From an uncultured Flaviramulus sp. (lineage in GTDB: Bacteria > Bacteroidota > Bacteroidia > Flavobacteriales > Flavobacteriaceae), in assembly GCA_947501105.1 (NCBI GenBank), contig CANMUP010000001.1, positions 1 through 64,000 on the forward strand: a DNA stretch of 64,000 nucleotides. The letters run 5' to 3'. This document shows, one piece after another, positions 35,846 through 43,996 of the stretch; position 1 is the first letter of the stretch, and the number at the start of each line of letters is the position of its first letter. The notes under the pieces were generated by a model that had not been told where the DNA came from, searched no databases, and worked only from the letters and a program-made list of their open reading frames with translations. Both the position numbers and the translations under genes were made by a program.

Positions 35846-36571
35846 ATGAAGTACCTAAAAACAATACTTGTTCTGTTATTTATTACATTATTATTTGCTT
35901 CGTGTAAAAATGATAAATCAAATTCAAAGCATGATGATTTAACTGTTTACCAATGTCCAATGAAGTGTGAAGATGGGAAAACATATGATGCTTTTGGAAG
36001 TTGCCCAATATGCAAAATGGATTTGAAAGCAATTCCATCTATATCATCAAAAACAGTGAATGCCGATGAAATTTCAGATGAATCGATTTTCAACTTAACC
36101 TCAAAATGGAACACTGAAGAGGGCAAAACTATTCAGCTAGAAGATTTAAAAGGAAAAACGCTAGTCATGGTAATGATTTACACAACTTGTAAAGCCGCAT
36201 GCCCAAGATTAGTAGCAGATATGCGAAATATTGAAGCACAAATTCCAAATGAAAATTTAAAAGATCTCAACTTTATTTTAGTAAGTATAGATCCAGAAAC
36301 GGACACCCCAGAACGACTAAAAGCTTTCGCTATAGAAAATTTTATGGACGACGAGCAATGGACATTTTTACAAGGTACCAAAAATAGTGTACGTGAATTT
36401 GCTAATGTCTTAGCTGTAAAATACAAACAAATTACACCTATGGATTTTTCACATTCAAACATTATAAGTGTGTTTAATTCAGGCGGAGAATTAATACATC
36501 AACAAGAAGGGTTAGGGGTTGATAATAAAGAAACCATTCAAACAATTCTTGATTTAACTAATAAAAAATAA
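35846..36571 (+). CDS. SCO1/SenC-family copper chaperone with N-terminal heavy-metal-binding domain
   Basis: 241 residues, lipobox LFASC (Cys20). Residues about 34-65 form a small metal-binding domain (YQCPMKCEDG...GSCPICKMDL). The main domain is a thioredoxin-fold SCO protein with CxxxC in TTCKAACPRL and the conserved histidine in DFSHSNIISVF; SIDPETDTPERL is also family-typical. SCO proteins insert copper into copper enzymes. Between nirV and norC, the likely client is NirK, or NosZ (CuA). One transcript with nirK is suggested by the short spacing. Confidence 0.9.
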   Translation: MKYLKTILVLLFITLLFASCKNDKSNSKHDDLTVYQCPMKCEDGKTYDAFGSCPICKMDLKAIPSISSKTVNADEISDESIFNLTSKWNTEEGKTIQLEDLKGKTLVMVMIYTTCKAACPRLVADMRNIEAQIPNENLKDLNFILVSIDPETDTPERLKAFAIENFMDDEQWTFLQGTKNSVREFANVLAVKYKQITPMDFSHSNIISVFNSGGELIHQQEGLGVDNKETIQTILDLTNKK

Positions 36572-36592
36572 TACTAATCAAAACTAAATAAT

Positions 36593-37027
36593 ATGTTATC
36601 AAAAAAACAAGCACGAGCCTTTTTTCTTGGAGGGACAGTCGTTACTTTTTTAATATTTATTGGGCTCACCATTTACTCATTTAGTAAAGCTCAAGATCAG
36701 TCAAATGATGAAAATATTACCGAAGCTGTCGTAAGAGGAAAGCAAATTTGGGAAGATAATAATTGCATGGGATGCCATACAATTTTAGGCGAAGGCGCTT
36801 ATTACGCTCCAGAATTAACAAAAGTAATTGATCGACGAGGTGAAGGCTATATTAAAGCGGTATTAATGACCCCAGTAGATTGGGCACCAAATGGAAGAAA
36901 AATGGTGGCTTACGGCTTTTCGGCAGAAGAGGCGGCAGATTTAATTGCCTTTTTTGACTGGATAGATGATATTGATTTAAACGGGTTCGATACTGTGGTA
37001 TCCCCATTAGCAAAAGACGAAAACTAA
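36593..37027 (+). CDS. norC: Nitric oxide reductase subunit C (cytochrome c)
   Basis: 144 residues. One N-terminal membrane anchor (FFLGGTVVTFLIFIGLTIYSF) precedes a periplasmic cytochrome c. The haem motif is CMGCH (Cys58, Cys61, His62) within the classic NorC stretch CMGCHTILGEGAYYAPELT. The axial Met is in GRKMVAYGFS. It passes electrons to NorB. Eighteen bases separate it from norB. Confidence 0.96.
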   Translation: MLSKKQARAFFLGGTVVTFLIFIGLTIYSFSKAQDQSNDENITEAVVRGKQIWEDNNCMGCHTILGEGAYYAPELTKVIDRRGEGYIKAVLMTPVDWAPNGRKMVAYGFSAEEAADLIAFFDWIDDIDLNGFDTVVSPLAKDEN

Positions 37028-37044
37028 ACTAAAAAATAAAACAA

Positions 37045-38385
37045 ATGAAATATAAATCACAAAAAGTAGCGTATTGGTTTTTTGCCTTATCCATGTTATT
37101 GTTTGGTTTACAAATAATATATGGCTTTATAATGGGATTTGCTCATGCCGGATACGATGGATTGCATAGTGTTATTCCTTTCAACACAGCCAGAGCTGTA
37201 CATACTAATTTATTAGTTGTTTGGCTGTTATCTGGTTTTATGGGAGCCGCTTATTATATAATACCAGAAGAAGCGCAACGCGAATTAGTAAGCGTAAAAC
37301 TGGCCTATGTACAATTAATTAGTTTGGCTATTGTTGGTGTTACAGCTATTGTAGGATATCATTTTAATTATTGGGAAGGGCGTAAATTTTTAGAAATCCC
37401 AAGGCCTTTAGACTATTTAGTTGTTGCAAATGTATTGTTGTTTTTAGGACTCATTTTAACAACCCTATTTAAAGGAAAACGAAGAACAACGACGGCATTA
37501 GTGCTCTCCATGGGGCTTCTTTTTGCTGCCTTATTATATCTACCTGGAATGCTTCCTTTTGATAGTCAAGTAAAAGATTCTTTCTTTAGATGGTGGGTTG
37601 TTCACCTTTGGGTTGAAGGTGTTTGGGAATTAATCATGGGAGGTATTTTATCTTTCCTATTAATTAAACTTACTGGAGTTGATAGAGAAGTTATCGAAAA
37701 ATGGCTATATGTTATTGTTGGGTTAACATTCCTGTCTGGTGTTTTAGGAACTGGACATCACTACTACTATATTGGTGTTAATAAAATTTGGCTAATTGTT
37801 GGTGGAATTTTCTCAGCTTTAGAGCCTTTAGCGTTCTTAGCAATGGCATTATTCGCAGTAAACATGTACCGAAAAGGAGAAAAGAAACATCCAAATAAAT
37901 TAGCTTTATATTGGACACTTGGCGCTGCCATTATATCATTTATAGGAGCTGGACTCTTAGGATTTGCTCATACGCTACCGCAAACAAACTTATACACACA
38001 CGGAACCTTAGTAACTGCCATGCATGGCCACCTTGCTTTTTGGGGAGCTTACGCTATGATTGTTTTAGCTATTATTAGCTATAGTTTACCAAATATAACA
38101 GGTAGAAAATTATACGAAAGTACTAGAGGCAGAATGGCTTTTTGGATGTCTAATATTGGTATGATAGGCATGACGGTTGCCTTTGGAGTTGCTGGTGTTG
38201 TTCAAGTATATCTTGAGCGTAAATTGAAAATGGAATTTATGGAAGTTCAAAAACAAACTGAAATCCATTTCGTAGTACTTATTATTTGCGCTACGCTATT
38301 TCTAACTGGTATAACTCTTTACATGATAGACTTTTATAAACATGGTAAACCAACGGATGAAGCTTTAGAAGTTGTACCTAATTAA
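37045..38385 (+). CDS. norB: Nitric oxide reductase subunit B
   Basis: Catalytic subunit of cNOR, reducing 2 NO to N2O. 446 residues with 12 predicted membrane helices. Haem and non-haem iron ligands are recognisable: RAVHTNLLVVW (low-spin haem), VVHLWVEGVWE (FeB His and the conserved Glu), GTGHHYYYIG (FeB His pair), and MHGHLAFWG (proximal and low-spin haem His). It is the last gene before a terminator. Confidence 0.96.
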   Translation: MKYKSQKVAYWFFALSMLLFGLQIIYGFIMGFAHAGYDGLHSVIPFNTARAVHTNLLVVWLLSGFMGAAYYIIPEEAQRELVSVKLAYVQLISLAIVGVTAIVGYHFNYWEGRKFLEIPRPLDYLVVANVLLFLGLILTTLFKGKRRTTTALVLSMGLLFAALLYLPGMLPFDSQVKDSFFRWWVVHLWVEGVWELIMGGILSFLLIKLTGVDREVIEKWLYVIVGLTFLSGVLGTGHHYYYIGVNKIWLIVGGIFSALEPLAFLAMALFAVNMYRKGEKKHPNKLALYWTLGAAIISFIGAGLLGFAHTLPQTNLYTHGTLVTAMHGHLAFWGAYAMIVLAIISYSLPNITGRKLYESTRGRMAFWMSNIGMIGMTVAFGVAGVVQVYLERKLKMEFMEVQKQTEIHFVVLIICATLFLTGITLYMIDFYKHGKPTDEALEVVPN

Positions 38386-38428
38386 CATATGAATACAACA
38401 AATTAGAAGACTAACTCTAATTTTTTCT

Positions 38429-38466
38429 CCCGCATTATGAAGTTATAATGCATAATGCGGGTTTAT
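38429..38466 (+). terminator. Terminator after norB
   Basis: CCCGCATTATG (38429-38439) pairs perfectly with CATAATGCGGG (38451-38461), followed by TTTATTTA. It separates norCB from the activation genes norQD. Confidence 0.85.
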
Positions 38467-38487
38467 TTACTTTAAACACTAAATACA

Positions 38488-39261
38488 ATGAGTATTCCTT
38501 ACTATCATACTATTGGTAAAGAAGTTCAAGTTTTTGAACATGCCTATAACTGTAAAATTCCGTTTCTACTAAAAGGCCCTACAGGAACGGGTAAATCTAG
38601 GTTTATTGAGCATATGGCTCATAAATTAAATACAGAATTAATTACCATATCGTGCCACGAAGAAACGTCTTCTACAGATTTAATAGGGCGTTTTATTATT
38701 AAAGGAGCCGAAACTGTTTGGTTAGATGGTCCTTTAACTACAGCGGTAAAAGAAGGCCATATTTTATATTTAGATGAAATTGCCGAAGCAAGGCCAGATG
38801 TTATCGTTGCCATTCATTCTTTAACAGATCATAGGCGTGAATTATTTATTGATAAATTAGGAGAAACAATAAAAGCACATAAAGATTTTATGCTAGTGGC
38901 GTCCTTTAATCCAGGTTATCAGCGCGGATTTAAAGAGTTAAAGCCATCGACAAGGCAACGTTTTGTTGCCACATCTTTTGCATATCCCGAAGCTAAAGTA
39001 GAAGCAGAAATTTTAGAATCTGAAACTAAAATAGAATCAGACATTGCAAAAAAACTAGTAAATATTGGCACTAAAATTAGAAATCTAACCGAGCTAGGTT
39101 TAACCGAAACAGTATCAACAAGATTATTGGTAGATGCTGCTAAATTAATTCATACAGGGTTACCCAAACGACTCGCCGTTCATGTAGCCGTTATAGAACC
39201 GTTAACAGATGATTTAGAAGTTATTCAAGCGCTTAAAGACTTAAGTGATTTAATGATATAG
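38488..39261 (+). CDS. norQ: NorQ, MoxR-type AAA+ ATPase
   Basis: 257 residues. Walker A is GPTGTGKSR, Walker B is ILYLDEIAEA, and the sensor is VASFNPGYQ. NorQ works with NorD to load the FeB iron into NorB after assembly. The sequence ELKPSTRQRFVA is typical of the CbbQ/NirQ/NorQ group. The gene is 18 bases upstream of norD. Confidence 0.94.
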   Translation: MSIPYYHTIGKEVQVFEHAYNCKIPFLLKGPTGTGKSRFIEHMAHKLNTELITISCHEETSSTDLIGRFIIKGAETVWLDGPLTTAVKEGHILYLDEIAEARPDVIVAIHSLTDHRRELFIDKLGETIKAHKDFMLVASFNPGYQRGFKELKPSTRQRFVATSFAYPEAKVEAEILESETKIESDIAKKLVNIGTKIRNLTELGLTETVSTRLLVDAAKLIHTGLPKRLAVHVAVIEPLTDDLEVIQALKDLSDLMI

Positions 39262-39279
39262 TGAATAAACACTAAAGAT

Positions 39280-41055
39280 ATGTTTGAGTTCGAGCCAGAT
39301 GAGTACATTTTTACCAAGTTTGCTTTTTTCTTTAAAAAACGAAAAAACAAGAAAGAAGCTGGTTTTGAACATGCTGTAAATTTAAACGATATAAAACCTA
39401 GACTCACCATTTTTGCTAGAGCCATTACAGGACAATCTATCGAAATTTATGATGCCGAACGAGAAGGCGGTTATAGAAATAACAACTTTTTTTTACCCCA
39501 AAAGTTTTATGAATTTCAAACTGTAGAAGAAAATATCTCATTTTATTTATTCAGAATCTTATACCTATCAACTCAAAAAAATTTGGATTTGAATTGGAAT
39601 GATAATCAAGAACACGAAATCCTTGATTCCCAACAATTAGCTTTTAGTTCATCTGATAAAGTACTGAAAGAGTTGTTTTCTCAATTCCCTATAACCAAAG
39701 CATATCACGAAAAATTCGTAGCGTATTATAAGCCTAAGGCAACTTCCAAACAATCTCCAGATTACACATTCATTTATGGGAAATGGATGCGGAATTCACC
39801 TCATGACGATTCAGAAAAAACATTAGAAAACTTTACAGATAAAGTAAAAGAAGCAAATCAAGAACAACCAAAAACGCTTATTAAATCGAAGGCTGTAGAA
39901 GAAATTATATCCGTTCAAGTAGATCAAAAACAACTAGATGATGCCGTATTGCAACACCAATTTGAAAAGGTAGAAACTGCTGAAGAATTTGGTGGAAACT
40001 TTAGAGATATGGACGGTGATGACGATTTAGAAGATCATTCTAATGCACTTGATGAAGTAAATATGAAATATACAGTTCGGGTAGATGATACTGCACACTC
40101 TGTATATCAAGCCGATTTTATTGAAAACACTACCGTACAAGAAAGTGCAGAAAATGAAAGTACTGGGCATTTTATTTTATATGATGAATGGAACTATGCA
40201 AACAGAGCATACAAAGAAGACTTTTGTAAAGTGTATCCTAAAACACAATTAAAAACAGCTGTTTCTTACTATAAAAAAACGCTTAACGAAAACCGATCAA
40301 CCTTAGTTGGCTTACGTAAAATGCTAACCACCGTAAATAATAAATACCAGCAACAACAAAGACAAACGCAGGGAGAAGAATTTGATATAGATGCCATTAC
40401 AGATTTGTTTATTGACGTAAAATCGGGGCATACACCTTCAGAAAAAATATACCTATCAAAACGAAAAAAAGAGAAAGATCTATCTATTTTACTTTTACTA
40501 GATATTAGTCTTTCAAGCGATGGTTATGCCGCAGGAAATAGGGTTATTGATGTTGAGAAACAAGTCTCTATTTTGTTTGGCGAAATTTTAGATGAGTTTA
40601 ATATCGATTTTTCTATTGATTGTTTTTACTCCAAAACACGTAATCATTCCAGTTACCTTACTCTTAAAGGGTTTGATGAAGATTGGAATACAGCAAAATA
40701 TAAAGTTGGTGCCATTGAGCCAAGTGGTTATACACGCATTGGTTCTGCTCTACGACATTCGGGTACGTTATTAGATAAACGAGATACTAAAAATAAATGG
40801 GTGATTTTAATATCGGACGGCAAACCAAACGACTATGATAAGTATGAGGGTAAATATGGTATAAATGATGTTAAACAAGCATTACGAGAATTAAACGAAC
40901 GCCAAATAAACTCCTATGCCTTGGCCATAGAAGCCCAAGCTAAATATTATTTACCGCAAATGTTTGGGCAAAACCATTATCAAATTCTTACTAATCCAAA
41001 TGAGCTACTCCAATCTTTAGTGAAGCTTTACGAAAAGATAAAGCATCAATCTTAA
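39280..41055 (+). CDS. norD: NorD, von Willebrand factor A domain protein
   Basis: 591 residues. The C-terminal VWA domain (about 395-590) has the metal-ion-dependent adhesion site DISLS, with further ligands in GYTRIGSAL and SDGKPNDYD. The N-terminal half is charged and without membrane segments, as in other NorD proteins. It partners NorQ in activating NorCB. Its end is convergent with the next gene, 10 bases away. Confidence 0.93.
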   Translation: MFEFEPDEYIFTKFAFFFKKRKNKKEAGFEHAVNLNDIKPRLTIFARAITGQSIEIYDAEREGGYRNNNFFLPQKFYEFQTVEENISFYLFRILYLSTQKNLDLNWNDNQEHEILDSQQLAFSSSDKVLKELFSQFPITKAYHEKFVAYYKPKATSKQSPDYTFIYGKWMRNSPHDDSEKTLENFTDKVKEANQEQPKTLIKSKAVEEIISVQVDQKQLDDAVLQHQFEKVETAEEFGGNFRDMDGDDDLEDHSNALDEVNMKYTVRVDDTAHSVYQADFIENTTVQESAENESTGHFILYDEWNYANRAYKEDFCKVYPKTQLKTAVSYYKKTLNENRSTLVGLRKMLTTVNNKYQQQQRQTQGEEFDIDAITDLFIDVKSGHTPSEKIYLSKRKKEKDLSILLLLDISLSSDGYAAGNRVIDVEKQVSILFGEILDEFNIDFSIDCFYSKTRNHSSYLTLKGFDEDWNTAKYKVGAIEPSGYTRIGSALRHSGTLLDKRDTKNKWVILISDGKPNDYDKYEGKYGINDVKQALRELNERQINSYALAIEAQAKYYLPQMFGQNHYQILTNPNELLQSLVKLYEKIKHQS

Positions 41056-41065
41056 AAATATAAAA

Positions 41066-42280
41066 TTATAGTACTCTAGTTTTTTGAGGCGTCATATAAA
41101 CATTGAATAAAATGCAGAGTATTCCTAAAGGCAGAAGTATACTAGCAATAAATAACAAAAAGTGGTAATTAGGTAGAAATCTACTCTCTAAAATTAAAAG
41201 CACTCCTTGAATACCCAACAACGCTTCTAGAATAACAAAGCCAATAATAAAAATAGCAACCCCAAAAGTTAGCATTTTGTTGTAAGTTACTAGTTTAACA
41301 TCCAGAATAAATGCAAACAAAAAACCAGTAATCATCCCTAGCATAATAAGATGTATAAAACCAATTACAAGATTTCGGTGTGTATAATCAACATTAGAAA
41401 ACTCTGGAATAAAAGTAGCTAGTTGTATTAATATTTTAAGAGTAAAGCAAAAAATAGAAAAGGAATAAAGATAAATTTGAAGTTTAGATTTTTGTTTTAA
41501 GACTTCACTAAGTTTTGGCTTTATTAGTTTTAAAAAGCAGTACAGACTTAAAAGTTGTATTATTATTCCTGTTTGATTTAATACTGATAATGCTTTAATT
41601 GTTGTAAACCAATATATTGGTAGAGCTACTGTAAGTACTGTTCCTGTTATTAGTGCATATACAAAGAGCCTAAACAATTTGGAATCTTCAATTTTAATAA
41701 GATGAAAAAAAATGGCTAGAGTAGCTATTAAAAACCAACCATTAAATTGAAAGTGTAAAAAGAACTGAATTGCTATTTGATAAAAGGCTGATGCCTTACC
41801 TGCCATAGTTACAGCCGGTCCTAAACACCAAACGCCAATGGTAGATAATACCATAAATACCAACGCTGATTTAAGCAAGCATCGCAACACAAAAGATTCT
41901 ATTTTATTATGTTTCCAAACCAAATACACAAAATAATAACTGCATAAAATGTGTAGTGTTGAAAATGTAATTGAAACTCCTGCGTAGCCTTGAAAAGGGA
42001 AACTTAGCATCATCCCAACAACAGCAAGTTCGGTAACCCAAAATAACTTATTAAAAAGTGCTTTTTTTTCAGGAATAAAATAATGAACAATTAGTACAAA
42101 CAGCACTAAATAGACCCAACCCAACATAGCAACATGCGAATGTGCGTGTGTTAAAAAGCGATAATTTACACCTATATCACCTAAAACTGAATAACGCAAG
42201 GCCAAACCCATTAAGGCCGCAATTAAAAAATTAATTAAGCAAATAATAGTAAACTTTTTAGGCATCTTATTTATTTTCAA
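41066..42280 (-). CDS. NorB/CcoN-like membrane protein lacking the catalytic metal ligands
   Basis: 404 residues, about 12 membrane helices. Its helix-II-like segment FLTHAHSHVAMLGWVYLV...HYFIPE (His45-His49) resembles norB of this window (RAVHTNLLVVW...YYIIPE). HFQFNGW resembles HLWVEGVWE, and GFIHLIMLG resembles MHGHLAFWG. The low-spin haem histidines are kept (about His45/47/49 and His310). The His pair for FeB/CuB is absent, and Phe308 stands where the proximal haem His should be. A haem-binding but not NO-reducing protein is suggested; an NnrS-like or sensor/maturation role is speculation. It follows ric on the same strand. Confidence 0.6.
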   Translation of the reverse strand: MKINKMPKKFTIICLINFLIAALMGLALRYSVLGDIGVNYRFLTHAHSHVAMLGWVYLVLFVLIVHYFIPEKKALFNKLFWVTELAVVGMMLSFPFQGYAGVSITFSTLHILCSYYFVYLVWKHNKIESFVLRCLLKSALVFMVLSTIGVWCLGPAVTMAGKASAFYQIAIQFFLHFQFNGWFLIATLAIFFHLIKIEDSKLFRLFVYALITGTVLTVALPIYWFTTIKALSVLNQTGIIIQLLSLYCFLKLIKPKLSEVLKQKSKLQIYLYSFSIFCFTLKILIQLATFIPEFSNVDYTHRNLVIGFIHLIMLGMITGFLFAFILDVKLVTYNKMLTFGVAIFIIGFVILEALLGIQGVLLILESRFLPNYHFLLFIASILLPLGILCILFNVYMTPQKTRVL

Positions 42281-42303
42281 CTTTCAAAGTAACTATTTTA
42301 AAA

Positions 42304-42346
42304 AAATAATTCTAGATGATTTTTAATTAATCTTCTAGAATTATTT
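42304..42346 (-). terminator. Hairpin after ric
   Basis: AAATAATTCTAGA (42304-42316) pairs perfectly with TCTAGAATTATTT (42334-42346). It is a long AT-rich stem directly downstream of ric and probably ends that transcript, though the following gene lies only 20 bases on. Confidence 0.65.
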
Positions 42347-42371
42347 AAACAACCATTAAAATAAGCAAAGT

Positions 42372-43103
42372 TTAACCAAATTGTTGCTCAAGCTTTATAG
42401 CCTTAGGAAATAAGATATTATTTTCTAAGTGTATGTGTAGATGTAAATCTTTTTCAAATTCTTCCAACATAGCAAATGTTACTCTATATGTATTGCAGGC
42501 ATCAGCTGGAGGGTTATAATTATTTGTAAGTTCTGCTATTTGTCTGAAACGCTCACCTTCATTATCATGTTCATGCATCATCATTTCAATTGGGTTTTCT
42601 ACCGTTCTAAACTGTGGAGATTGTATGGCGCTCTGTTGCAATTTAGCATTTACCATTTTCTTCACAAAAGGAAACAATATAAGTTCTTCCTTTTTCATAT
42701 GTGAGGCCAATTCTCCTGCTGAGGCTGTAAATAATTCATTTATTTTAAATAATTCTGGGTGGCGCTCACCATGAACACGACATAGTTTATCTAAAAACTG
42801 TCGCAATACTGGAATTTTCTCTTCAACGTACCGGTGGTGTTTTTTTTCTATGTAATCAATTAGTAAATCTAATGGCCACGATTTATAATCTATAGACTCT
42901 CCTCCTTTTTTATTTAAAACATGGCTAAGTTCATCTAATAAAACATTACTATTTATTCCTTTTTTTTCGCAAGCTTCATCAATTGTTCTATTACCATTGC
43001 AACAAAAATCTATTTTATATTTTGAAAAAATAGCTGCGGTTCTATAGTCTTCGGCTACAAAGTGCCCGATTTGTTTTTGTGAATCTTTTTGTAGTGTTTC
43101 CAT
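42372..43103 (-). CDS. ric: Ric (YtfE/ScdA) di-iron repair protein for iron-sulfur clusters
   Basis: 243 residues. The N-terminal ScdA_N/DUF542 domain (about 5-60) carries FCCNGNRTIDEAC. The rest is a hemerythrin-like domain with His and Glu iron ligands (HHRYVEEKIP, HGERHPELF, HMKKEELILFP, MMHEHDNEGE, HLHIHLENNILFPKA). Ric releases or donates iron to repair clusters damaged by nitric oxide. It is placed after the Rrf2 regulator (48 bases) beside the denitrification genes. Confidence 0.93.
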   Translation of the reverse strand: METLQKDSQKQIGHFVAEDYRTAAIFSKYKIDFCCNGNRTIDEACEKKGINSNVLLDELSHVLNKKGGESIDYKSWPLDLLIDYIEKKHHRYVEEKIPVLRQFLDKLCRVHGERHPELFKINELFTASAGELASHMKKEELILFPFVKKMVNAKLQQSAIQSPQFRTVENPIEMMMHEHDNEGERFRQIAELTNNYNPPADACNTYRVTFAMLEEFEKDLHLHIHLENNILFPKAIKLEQQFG

Positions 43104-43151
43104 AATAATTATTTATTTCGGATATTTTTATCCTATTTATATTCAAATTTT

Positions 43152-43586
43152 TTAAATCTTTAAAAAAGATGTTCCAGATTTAATATTCAGTGCCAATTCT
43201 TCTAAACTTGTTTCTTCTAACATGTGCTTTAACCCTTCTCTTATGGCTTTAAATTTATCGTGTACTGGACAAGGATGGGCTTCATCACACTTATGCAACC
43301 CTAAACCACATCCATTATAAATAGAATTGCCATCAATTGCATTTACTATATGAGCTAATTTTACAGTTTGTATTTTATTTCTATCTATTTCAAAACCACC
43401 ATAAGCTCCTTTTACAGAATTAATAACATTATTTTTAACTAAGGCTTGTAAAATTTTTGCTGTAAAAGCTTCAGGAGAGTCAATTTCTTTGGCTATTTCT
43501 TTAGGACTTACACGTTTACCTTCATAAGAATTTATAGCAATAAAAATTGATGCTTTAATACCATATTCACAAGCTTTAGAAAACAT
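43152..43586 (-). CDS. Rrf2-family transcription regulator with Fe-S cysteines
   Basis: 144 residues. A winged helix-turn-helix at the N-terminus (MFSKACEYGIKASIFIA, SPKEIAKEIDSPEAFTAKILQALVKNNVI) is followed by the cysteine triad CGLGLHKCDEAHPC (Cys-x6-Cys-x5-Cys) of iron-sulfur-binding Rrf2 members such as NsrR and IscR. Next to ric and the nor genes, an NsrR-like nitric oxide sensor is most likely. Cysteine spacing alone cannot separate NsrR from IscR/RsrR types. A perfect palindrome overlaps its own promoter. Confidence 0.88.
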   Translation of the reverse strand: MFSKACEYGIKASIFIAINSYEGKRVSPKEIAKEIDSPEAFTAKILQALVKNNVINSVKGAYGGFEIDRNKIQTVKLAHIVNAIDGNSIYNGCGLGLHKCDEAHPCPVHDKFKAIREGLKHMLEETSLEELALNIKSGTSFLKI

Positions 43587-43606
43587 ATAGTGTCGTTAAT
43601 TTAATG

Positions 43607-43644
43607 CAAATGTATAACAATATTTTAATTAGGACAAATTTGTC
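43607..43644 (-). promoter_or_regulatory. Promoter and overlapping operator of the Rrf2-ric operon
   Basis: On the minus strand, TTG, a 20-base spacer and TACATTTG (plus-strand 43607-43614) form a textbook Bacteroidota promoter. The -33 TTG is part of the palindrome GACAAATTTGTC (43633-43644), extended by TTA/TAA on both sides. A dimeric repressor there would block RNA polymerase, so autoregulation by the Rrf2 protein is likely. Confidence 0.75.
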
Positions 43645-43648
43645 TTAA

Positions 43649-43996
43649 TTAAAATTTATTTTTATACCATACTTTTTGCCATTCACGTCTTAAAATTAAA
43701 AACGAGACCTCTTCAGATAATTTTAATGTATCATTTCCGTCCAAGGCTTTAACTTGTTTTTCAGAGACATCAATAATATAAAGTAAATTAAGATACTCTG
43801 TGAATTTTTCTTGAATGAGTTTATAAACAGTTTCGTGAAGTAGTAATTTTAAACTTGTTGGTAAAACATCTTCATGAAAATCTAAATCAATGTTTGCCAA
43901 TAAAAAATCTTTATTGAGTTGTTTGACCAATTTCCTATACAAATTGAATTGATTAGCTTCTTCAATTAATGTTTCAAAAGTAGTTGGTAAATGCAT
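43649..43996 (-). CDS. Conserved small cytoplasmic protein, unknown
   Basis: 115 residues, no signal or membrane segment, mostly helical by composition. It has no motif I recognise. Its ATG overlaps the stop of the polyprenyl synthetase gene as TAATG, so the two are translationally coupled and probably functionally linked or simply co-regulated. The C-terminus (LILRREWQKVWYKNKF) is basic and aromatic. Confidence 0.75.
   Translation of the reverse strand: MHLPTTFETLIEEANQFNLYRKLVKQLNKDFLLANIDLDFHEDVLPTSLKLLLHETVYKLIQEKFTEYLNLLYIIDVSEKQVKALDGNDTLKLSEEVSFLILRREWQKVWYKNKF

Noticed and set aside
42281-42371. Tightly shared ric/NorB-like operon
   Set aside because: A perfect 13-bp hairpin separates the two genes, so co-transcription is uncertain and was not claimed.
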